Source: Aselliscus stoliczkanus (taxonomy: Eukaryota; Chordata; Mammalia; Chiroptera; Hipposideridae). Taken from it: 64,000 bases of DNA. The DNA is taken from assembly GCA_033961575.1 (NCBI GenBank), contig CM066733.1:105925921-105989920 (forward strand), written 5' to 3'. The stretch's first letter is position 1. Every line of letters starts with the position of its first letter. The notes below the pieces were generated by a model that saw only the letters and a program-made list of their open reading frames with translations, was not told the origin of the DNA and did not search any database. Positions 11,576 through 20,519 of the stretch are shown here, one piece after another. The position numbers and the translations under genes were made by a program.

Positions 11576-11679
11576 TCGTGCCTGCGGACACCACTCCACG
11601 CATCCTCATTCCTACCCGAACCGGGAGCCTAACGCTAGATCCGGGAAGTGGGTGCCGCGCGTGTGGACGCAGAAACACC

Positions 11680-11794
11680 ATGAAGATTATTTCTCTGATT
11701 CTAAGTAATCCAGTCTTCAGGCGCACCATTAAACTCCTGCTCTGCTTAATGTGGATTGGATACTCTCAAGGAACCACACATGTATTAAGATTTG
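11680..11794 (+). CDS. GRIK2: GluK2 kainate receptor, first coding exon (signal peptide)
   Basis: GluK2 is a subunit of tetrameric kainate-type glutamate-gated cation channels in neurons; the full protein is about 908 residues, of which this exon gives 38 plus one base. Seen here: a charged N-terminal region ending in FRR, a hydrophobic core (about residues 17-27, LLLCLMWIG at 19-27), then YSQG, then TTHVLRF. By family knowledge the signal peptide is cleaved after residue 31 (SQG) and the mature extracellular amino-terminal domain begins TTHVLRFG. The start has A at -3 (caccATG), a strong context. Upstream in frame there is a TAG at 11527-11529 and no other ATG. The donor GTAAGA at 11795 splits a glycine codon. 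Compared with the human sequence as I remember it, residues 5-6 (SL instead of FP), 17 (I for V) and 24 (M for L) differ. All lie within the cleaved peptide. The remaining exons are beyond the window. Confidence 0.93.
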
Positions 11795-13260
11795 GTAAGA
11801 TTCCCCCTCTCTCTCCATCCCCTGGTATCTGGCGCCCAGGCTGCCGGATGTAAACAGCGGGTTCGCTCTGCCTTGCGGGTGGGCTCCATGCATTCGAATC
11901 TGTTCACTGCTCTGTCGCTTCCTGGGGTTTTAAAGAACCGCCTTGTACCTTATATTTAATTTCTTTTTTTTTCTTTTCTTTTACAAACGTTTAAGCGCGA
12001 GAGGGTGAAGTGAGTGCCAGTGGTCGCTGCATTACCTCCCCGTAGTAGCCTGCCATAGAGCTGCTAGTGACGCTGGGGGCAGGCAGCCTTGGCGCCCCTG
12101 GGTCTCCCCCTGAGCCTTCCGGCCTCGCCCCGCTGCGAGGTCCGCAAGGAGGGGTGGGCCAAGGCTACATGCCTCTCAGCTTGCGGGGCTGATGAATTAA
12201 TGCTTGGTAACTTTGGCGAGTTGGCGTCCGTGCGCTCCTGCCTGGGATCCGGACAGGTCCACAAGTGAGAGGCGCTAACCCTTCTGATTTCTTTTGTCAT
12301 CAAACGCACTTTTCAGTGAATTTCACCGCTTTTCGAGTCCCTGTACCTTCACAGGGATACAAAGCTCTTAATAGTGTTTTAAGATTGAAGGCTGTATTTA
12401 GCAAGGGGAGGCTGCTGCTTAGCTGAGGTGAGGCAGCATCTGTACTAAAAAAGGGTTTTTGCTTGTTTTTAACTTGTGAGTTGTCCTCTCACAGTTTTCG
12501 CATTGCGCGTCCTGGACATATAAATGATTAACCGTGGTGTGGAAAGGAAAGTAGTTGGGTTTGCAAGTGTAAGTCTACATCTTTATTTCACTGTAGCATG
12601 ATAAAAGCCCAGGTGGCAGCTATATATTAGGGGAATCTATTGCTTTCCTAAGGAATCAGGGTTTCCTTAGAGCTTGAAGGAAAATCTAGGTGTGGGACTC
12701 CAGTGGCAATACTGGTCTGAAGGTTTGCTTGGAGGAAATGAAGCGTGAGCCCCTCTAGATGGCTGCTGTAGATGGCCAGTGGAGTTTTAGTAGGAGCAGA
12801 ACTAGTCAGGGAAAGTTCCCTTAAGTAGATAAGAGAGAGAGAAGAATGCCAAGCGGGTGAATGCTTTCACTGGGCGCCTCCTTTGACAGTTCAAGGGGAT
12901 TTAAACCAAAGAGTGCAGGAAACCGTATAATCCTGAATATGTGTCTTTGAGATAAAAGCAGATACATTAAATCACTCAGTCAAATTTAAATCAAAAAGTG
13001 ATTGCCTGTATCTCCTATTATGTCAACAGCATCTTCTATTTCCTTGTCTCCATGTGCTTTTTGTATATGATAAAATTTATCCCCTCTCTTAGGCTTTGTG
13101 GAAACAGGGTAGGAATGCTTTTCACATATTAAAGGAAGGGAACCCTACCTTCCCCTTCTCCCACGCTCCTAATGACAAAAAAAAAACAATGGGTTATAAC
13201 TGGATTCCTACTGTAGTAGTTTTCTTGCTTTCTTCATGCCTTTAGACGGTACTTAAGCAT

Positions 13261-13275
13261 GTTGCTCTTAGCAAC
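13261..13275. promoter_or_regulatory. Candidate RFX X-box
   Basis: GTTGCT-CTT-AGCAAC is a perfect 6-bp inverted repeat with a 3-bp spacer. It fits the loose RFX consensus (GYNRCC, short spacer, RGNNAC type) apart from one C-to-T. It lies 1.5 kb inside the intron. RFX factors act in neuronal and ciliated cells. This is a single-motif prediction. Confidence 0.25.
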
Positions 13276-14530
13276 AAGCGTCCACAGGAATGCTTTTCTT
13301 TGGATGGGATTAGCAGGTCCCTATATCACTGCAAATGTGTGTGTGCTGCTGTTCTGCTTCAATCACGGTAAGTTGTACAGTGTACTAGTTTTGCCCAATA
13401 TTTTGAGTAGTGCAACCTACCTGCCTATTTGAAATACTGAGGTATCTTCTGAAGTGTGTTTGTGAATGAATGTGTTTTAGTGTGTTTGCAGACTGGGTGG
13501 GAAAAAAGGAAGCTTGGGAGCCAGGAAACTGCAGCCAATACTCTAAAGATTTAATTATTGCTGCTCTGGTCTTGCAGTACAATATTTGCTGAATCATTAG
13601 ATTGTTACATTCGCTGATCATTTCATATCTTCATATTAAAAATCTTGGCAACTGTGGCAGAGTGTGTAGCAGCTTTCCAAAAGAGCTGACACACACACAA
13701 AAATACATTTTTCTAGACCATAGCTTGCTAAGAATCTCCTTAAGAAATAGGGGAGTAGGTAACGACCGACCATTCTCACCAGTCAGTGCTTTGATACCCT
13801 AACCCAGCAGCCCAATTTCTAAATAGCCTGCTATTTTATCCATTAACTTCAAAGATCTTCCACGTGGAAATCCATTTCCCCTGATTTCTGTCCTGAGTTG
13901 TGGGGAAGGATTGTGCTCATTGTAATGTTGGGACATTTTCCCTGTTGGGGCTATTGATGCAATGATGGGAGTTTCGTTTTCTTCTGGTGAAGACACGTTT
14001 TAAAGGGTGGAGGGTTGGTTGGCTGAGGGCTTATAAGCCACTTTTGAGAAAGGTGATTTCCTGCTGTGGTTGAAAAGGCAAACCAGAGCCTCAATCCTGG
14101 TCCCTTTCCTTGGAAGTGAAGAGTTTGGAATTGCCGTTGTTGAAGCTGCCCCTGGGCGGCCAGCCAGTGCCAGTGAGACCCACCGCCTCTGCTGAGGAAG
14201 TGGCATCCAGCCCCTTTATCTACCCTTCCCACCCACCAGGGCGTGGCTAGTGCCAGAGGCCCGGTGCTGCCACAGCGGTGCTATGGCAACGGTGGAGCCC
14301 TTCGGGTGCTTGCCCCAGCCCCGCTTCCTGTAGGTGATAGAAACCACCCTCACCGGCTGTATGCGGTGTTCCTCAATCACATACTCCCCTGCCTCCCTGT
14401 GCCCCCCCCACCCCCCGCAAGTCCTCTGGCCCCTTGTCACCATTTTTGGGATCAGGGAGCAGTCCAGCTTAGGGTATGATCCTTGTCTGTCTAATTCCCC
14501 ACCACCCCCTCCAGTCTTCCAGGTGCAAAA

Positions 14531-14683
14531 CTGCCTCTCTCCCTCTCTCCCTCTCTCCCTCTCTCCCCCTCTCCCCCTCTCTCCCCCTCTCTCCCTCTCA
14601 CCCTCTCACCCTCTCTCCCCCTCTCTCCCTCTCGCCCCCTCTCCCCCCTTCCCTCTCTTACTCTCCCCTCTCTTTCTCTCTCA
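14531..14683. repeat. CCCTCT/CT-rich simple repeat
   Basis: About 150 bp of pure C and T on the + strand with CCCTCTCT units and C runs. The long frames across it, rich in Pro/Ser/Leu on + and Arg/Glu/Gly on -, are artefacts of the repeat. Such homopyrimidine tracts can form triplex DNA and are length-variable. Confidence 0.9.
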
Positions 14684-17600
14684 CTCATATACACAAACAG
14701 ACCAATGTGCTCAGGAGCGAAGCAAGTCTGACACTTTGGCACAGGCTTCGTGCCCAAGAAAACTTGTTGCAGTCATGCCCAGGAACGCCTATGCCTGGAC
14801 GCTCCCCCCCCCGCCACGTACCCCGTCCCTTACCACCTGGCCTGACTTGCTCCGGGCTGCACACCTGGTCTTGTTCCTCAGTTGCTGCTTAGCAAATATC
14901 TCCCAGAGATAGTGTCTCAAGCACCAAACCCAGGGCGCTTTCTTAAGGCTTTATGGCAACCTGGAGGCAGAGGAGGGAACGACCTGAAAGTCAGCTCTTT
15001 TCCTACCAAGGGGGCACGCAGGGGACTCGCCTTGGGTCGCGGCTATTTTTCAGCTTTCATCCAGCTTGGCTTCTCTAGGGCGACCACCCAGCAGGCATGC
15101 TGTCAGGGAATAAGGTAGATCTTGGACAGTTACTTCCCTAGCTGCAGGACAGGTAAGAAGTTGTCGGCCTGCTTTTGCAAGCAGAACCTGGGACGCCCCC
15201 AGCCATGCCTCTCACAGCACTCGGGCTTTGGGGTACTGGTGGCGGCTTTATGTAAATGAGGCACCGTTGTTTTCTCCGCAGCTGTCCAGGTCCAGCAGCC
15301 GCTTGAGAAGGCAAAGGCCTATCCTTCTGTCCATGTGGGTGTGGCCCCCAATTCCACGGTCTCCCAGCCAGGGTGCTGCAGTGCTTGCACATTTCTTTTG
15401 TTAATTTAGCCTCCCTTTTCTTCTGGGTCTGCTGGACTTGTGCTCCAGGGAAAGCATGGGCAGGAGTAGAAGCCAGTTCTGGACGGGGCTCTGGGCAGGG
15501 CTAGCAGCCACTTTGGGAGGTCGGAGGCTTTGGCATCTTCTTTAAGGAATCACTCAAGCCACCACTTGTTTCTGATCTTCGAAGTAGGGTTTTCCAAGTT
15601 CCATTTCGGAATTGGCACCTAGAATGCCACAAGCAAACATAGCAACACAAACTATCTCCCTATTTTCTGGGTAGCTTGTCCAAGATAGTGCTTTCCGAGT
15701 TGCGGAGCATGTGGTAGGCCACATCTTCCCTTCAGATGTTTGGACCTAGCTTTTCTATTAAGCATGCTAGTAAAAGCCTTTATTAAAAGGCTTCCCAGGC
15801 AGGCACCCCCCACCCCACCCCATCTCCTTGGCACAGAGCACTGGCCACAGGTCCATGGCACAGCACGTAGCCACCTTGCTGTGCATATGCTGAAGGTGAG
15901 GCAACCAGCTCAGGGACAGCCCAGATAATAAAATCCACGCCTGAGAGGTAACAGAAAGGGTTCCCATGGAAATCGCCCTATTTGCTGGATGTCCCATGTG
16001 CTCCCAGATATAATAATTAATAGCAGATGTACTACAACATCCAGGAGTGTGAGTGAATTGACGGAGCTTAGAAGCTGCCATTCTCAGCAAGTTCTTTGAA
16101 AGAGATTTTTCTTCCTTTGGGAGGTGAGGTGGGCTGGAGGGAGGAGTGGCCTTACATCTGGAATCTGGAAAAGTGGCTCTTGGGAGGCGGGGATGGGGAG
16201 TAACAGCCGCTACTGTCTGAAACTGATAAAGCCGGAACACCTGCTCAGCTGTGCTCTGGGAAACAGGGAAGACTTTCCAAGAATCACCAACACAAGGGCT
16301 GCAATAAAAATAAAAAAATAAAAAAAAATCTATTTTTCACATAAGTTCTCACTTATTCTTAAAGCTTCAAAGAATAACTCTGATGTGATCCATCAACAGA
16401 GGCACACTCATTTCAGAAAGTGACTTTGAAAAATGATCTTTCCTTCTGTAGAAATAGCACCCCTTCTGCACCCAGACACATGGAACTCAGCACATTTTCT
16501 GGCTCTGTGAGGTTGTCTTTCAGCAGTGAACATGGGTTTGTTTATATGTCAGCAGACATTTCTTCTGACAGATGCTTTTTGCTTTTTAGTTTAATTCAAG
16601 TGATCACTGCTGTGTGTTCATTCCCTGAATTCTCAAATGACACTGTTTCAACATTTACTCAGCACAGGAAAGTTAATGTAAATTGCTCCCACACAAAGGC
16701 TGAACATACCATGGACCAAACGTGGGATGTGCCATTGATTATCAGAGCCTTTTCAAGTTTCACCATTAAATACAGTGTTGTGTGTGATAATGATATCATC
16801 TATGATTTTCTTTTGATTATCAAAACCTCAGATTAAGGAAATGTTTTGCTCTTCTGTGGCAAATATTCAAGTGAGAGGAATTCATTTTCTCCTGTTTTTT
16901 GGAGTTTATGGAGTTATTGTAGCTCCAATTACATTTATTCCCTGGGAATTGTTGATGTCCATTTTACACACCAAGTAGGAAGCTGGTCACTGTCTTTCAG
17001 CTGTACTATACTGAAATCATTAAGCTACTACATTCATAATACCTGGGCTTTGTGGGAGATCCTAGGTTTTCCTCAGTAGATGGTCTGTTGTCTCAAGATG
17101 GAATTGTTGATTGTTTTGCATTTGGGTGGTGAAGCTTTATCTTCCTGGGCTTTCAATCTGTAATCCAGATATCAAGGTACTACAAGTGCTTCAAATGAAT
17201 CTTAAACCCTAAATCTTAGCATGAAAGGGAAGGTCAAAAGCCCCTGAAAGGGAAGGAGGCAGGTGCACATCATCATTGTTGACTGGTACAGATTAAACAC
17301 AGGAGGAGAAGATTTTAATCTGATAACGTCATAGGGCTTCCTGTTTTTCTTTGCTGCTTCTGCTGACAATTTTGTAAGGTAATTAAATTGGCTGATTGAA
17401 GTCACGGTGGTCATGGGGCGATAAAGACCATTTGGATTTAATGGAATTTAAAACAACACAGCACCAAACACAACTCTTACCGAACAAGAATTTTAATGGG
17501 CCATTCCGGGTGCTGACTAAATAGAATGCCCTTAACATGTTTAATGGAAAGGGCAAGGCAGATTAGCACTATATAGTCTTTATAGTTGAAGATTGGAGAA

Positions 17601-19679
17601 TGAAAATTATCCCTTTAAAAGACTCATTAATGCATCATCAAGATTTAATGTAGGTTAAATAAGCTTATTTTAGACTGTCATCATATGCTATGAACCTAGG
17701 TATAGGACCAAGTTTCAATAAGAAAATAATTGTGAGAACTGACTTATATGTCTTTTTTATTTCAAAAACAAAAGACATTTAAAATTATTTGAGAGTATAC
17801 AGGGTGTTGAGGATAAGTATTGATGATGAATCCTTTCTTTTCTGTAACTGAACAGAACTTTTTTTTTGTTTGAAAAGAACAAATTTGAGTCCTTTTTTAA
17901 ATTGTATTATTGGTAAATTTTTCCTATAAGCAAAGCTAGTCTGTAGTAGAATAACTGTAGAGATAATAAACAAATGTTCTCCTTTTTCAGTTTCAATAGT
18001 CATAGGCATTTTATCTGTTTCATGTTGTCTTTTTAATCCTATCCTTTTTTCTTACTGAAACTTTTAAATTCAAGTTACCGTACTTCAGTACATTCACATT
18101 CCTTCTGCTCCCCGAAAAAGGGCAGTTCCTTGCTTTAACTGGGGACACCAGAGGACACTGGAGTGCCAAGGTGAAAGTCAAGCCTCAGTCTCTTAAGAGA
18201 TTGTTTCCCCCAACTATTTTTTGCCTTGTGGAGTTGTCTGCTCAAAGTTGTCAGCTCCTTTGACTATTCCAGAAAAAGCTGACACCCAAGTTTTCATATA
18301 AAAATCTCCCAAATTTTAATTGTATGTAGTTTTTAAAATTGTTTAAAAATTTCTGAGTTGACCAAACCAAAAGCACTTAGCTAGTTGGGATGTGGCCCAA
18401 AGGTCACCAGATTTCACCTTCCAGTCCCACCCCATACTCCACAGGTTTTCAATGAAGTATATGCCTTTCTCTTCACTGATTCCCAAACAAGGCTTATTTG
18501 TCTCTTGCCTTATACCTTTAAGGCCAAACCTTTTATATTACTGTATTTTCAAAGTGACAAAATTAGCGAATCTGATATGAATGTGGGCAGGAGGTTAGGG
18601 AAAACCATCAAAATCTTTCTGCAGGGTTTTCAAATTTTCATATTATTTTTATATTTAGGCTTTGAGACACTCCATTTACAGCAGCATTCAAATATAGCAT
18701 TTGCCTATAGATTGATTTAAACCCTTTATTTTCTTAATTAAAAACTAAATATTTTTTTCTGGATGTAGTAAAGAACCAGATCGCTAGACAGCAGGGATAT
18801 GTGTGAAGATCTGAAAGGGTCTGTCTGTGGAGATTGTGGCTTTCAGATGTTTTCCTCACTGGCACATGTAATGCTATCTGTCTTTCTTTTTTGGTTCAGA
18901 ATTTGTCCTCTCCAAAGGCCTCATTTTAAGACACGGATATTCTGGAAGGGAGAACACATAGTCCCTAGATTGTAAAGTTATGATGAGTTTATTAGATCAG
19001 TCTATTCTGTCTATGACAACGATGCTTAGATACAAATGAGAGTACCAGGTGCCTAAGAGAGTGCTGAGTGATAAGCGCTGATGTAAAGGGAAGTCTGAGA
19101 AAAAGAGAAAAATCAGATGCCATTTGATAACTGCCTTTTCTAAATTTACTCCCAGACATCTCAATGCTTTGTAAATTGATCATTGTGCTTGCCTTAGTCT
19201 ACATCTTTGAACATATGTGATTATTTTAAATAAGTTGTCAATGACAATCTTACATTGACCTATCTCCTCCCAATCAAAAAGACCTTTAAATGCTTTTCAC
19301 AGCCTTTTAAATCAAGTGAGCTTCTTTTCCATCATTGAATTAAAGCAAGTATGTGGAAGGTGTTGCCTCTAATTCCCATTTTTGTCTCCAGCTCAGTCTC
19401 ACTCTGATTCCTTCACCTTTCACAATGGGAATATTGCTCAACTAAAATGATCCAACAATCAAAGGAAATGTTAAAGAAATATTCTCCTTCAGAATATTCA
19501 TGGACATTTGGTCTATTTTGTGTTGTCTTTTTAATCCTGCCCCCCTCTTTATTTATCAACCGAAGTTTCTATATTCTGTACATAGCTTTGAATGCATTCA
19601 GATCCCTCCTTGCCCAGAAGAAATGAAAGGAGAACTCTCAAGATGAAGGAAAACTGTAAAATCCGATAATATTGAGCCA

Positions 19680-19800
19680 AATGGGGCTTTGGAGATCGTC
19701 AAGTATAGTATCCTGAGTTTAGAGATGAATTGCCAAGGGCAGTTAAATAGTTTCTTCTAATCACTGCTAGTTTGTGTTAGATTTTGTACCAAAACATGAA
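19680..19800 (-). repeat. MIR fragment, antisense
   Basis: 'tggagatcgtcaagtatag' near 19690 followed by 'tttagagatgaattgccaagg' fits the antisense MIR pattern (gtcatctagtcc ... ttacagatgaggaaactgagg). It is weakly conserved. Confidence 0.4.
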
Positions 19801-19998
19801 TATCCTGACTGCCATTCTAGTCATGTTTTTCAGTGAATTATGCTGTTTTTCCAGTGTAGCTTCTGACTCTGTGCTTCACATCAATTTTAGGAAAAGCCAC
19901 TGGTTCTGGAAGCTCCTCTAGATGTTTCCCTGTTTTGCTTCCTCCACCTTTTCTTTCAGAGAACATTATCTTTTAGTATCTACTTCTAACAGAAGTTC

Positions 19999-20104
19999 TT
20001 TTTTTTTTTTTGAGGGCAGTGTCACTGGCCCTCATATGTGGGACCCGAACCGGGGCTGCTGGCTTCCCAAACCAGCGCTTAACCACCGCGCCACTCGGCC
20101 CGCC
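19999..20104 (-). mobile_element. tRNA-derived SINE, copy 1 (antisense)
   Basis: Read on the minus strand it has an A box (TGGCGCGGTGG), an anticodon-arm-like hairpin, a B box region (ccggttcgggtcc) and the 3' end 'actgccctc' followed by 13 A. The 20-bp duplication cagagaacattatcttttag flanks it at 19957-19976 and 20106-20125, identical on both sides, so the insertion is young. A 22-nt non-SINE segment (19977-19998) lies between the A-tail and the left duplication. Confidence 0.88.
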
Positions 20105-20214
20105 TCAGAGAACATTATCTTTTAGATGACTCCTTTTCTCTCTTTTCTCACCCCCCCAGCCTCCCCTCCCATGCCTGCCAAGATCTTCTTTCCCCGTGTG
20201 TCCAAAGTTTTAAC

Positions 20215-20320
20215 CATACTCATTCATTCAACAAATAGTAATTGAGTACATATTATGTGTTAAACAAATAGAATTCCAAGACCCAACTTCTGTCCTCAAG
20301 GAATTTGTAATTCACTCAAA
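20215..20320 (-). repeat. L2 LINE fragment, antisense
   Basis: 'cattcattcaacaaatagta' then 'attgagtacatattatgtg' and 'cttctgtcctcaaggaattt' match the reverse complement of the L2 3' end. A SINE inserted just to its right. Confidence 0.65.
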
Positions 20321-20334
20321 GATAAAAGAGTGTG

Positions 20335-20446
20335 GGCCTGCCGAGTGGCGCGGTGGTTAAGTGCTGGCTTGCGACACCAGCGGCCCTGGTTCGGATCCCA
20401 CATATGAGGGCCAGTGATACTGCCCTCAAAAAAAAAAAAAAAAAAA
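20335..20446 (+). mobile_element. tRNA-derived SINE, copy 2
   Basis: The SINE head begins gggcctgccgagtggcgcgg, the B box is ggttcggatcc, and the copy ends tactgccctc followed by 18-19 A. A target duplication 'aaagataaaagagtgtg' occurs on both sides (left about 20319-20334, right about 20444-20460). The right copy runs straight into a TG microsatellite. Confidence 0.88.
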
Positions 20447-20449
20447 GAT

Positions 20450-20455
<6 letters not shown>

Positions 20456-20494
<39 letters not shown>

Positions 20495-20515
20495 ATCATT
20501 TTATATATATATAAT
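20456..20515. repeat. (TG)n-(TA)n microsatellite
   Basis: About 14 TG units followed by TA runs. It begins in the right target duplication of SINE copy 2, so the SINE either landed at, or the repeat grew from, the short TG at the target. Confidence 0.9.
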
Positions 20516-20519
20516 TACA

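Larger units (their letters stand above)
11388..11794 (+). other. GRIK2: GRIK2 exon 2 (5' UTR plus first coding segment)
   Basis: The acceptor AG is at 11386-11387 and the donor GTAAGA starts at 11795, giving a 407-nt exon. The first 292 nt are leader and the last 115 nt are coding. The leader holds five ATGs, all opening short frames that close before the main start. The exon ends after the first base of a codon. This fits the GluK2 protein, where that codon is a glycine completed by the next exon, which lies outside the window. Confidence 0.85.
11801..19670. other. Proximal intron, mostly unique sequence
   Basis: Apart from the CT-rich tract, an A-rich patch at 16300-16328 and small decayed pieces, no SINE or L1 copy was recognised. 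11990-12290 keeps raised CpG from the promoter region. The frame at 16420-16836 (138 codons) has no recognisable domain, and I do not treat it as a gene. The low repeat load resembles the leader intron. Confidence 0.5.

Noticed and set aside
11530..11679. In-frame N-terminal extension of GluK2 from GTG at 11572
   Set aside because: The frame is open back to a TAG at 11527-11529 but contains no ATG. The ATG at 11680 has a strong context and matches the known protein start with its signal peptide. A GTG start would bury the signal peptide.
14334..14912. 192- and 138-codon + strand frames and an 88-codon minus frame
   Set aside because: They run through the CCCTCT simple repeat and owe their length to it. 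There are no domains outside the repeat.
16420..16836. 138-codon frame in the proximal intron
   Set aside because: No recognisable domain, splice context or promoter. Plausible by chance in this much sequence.
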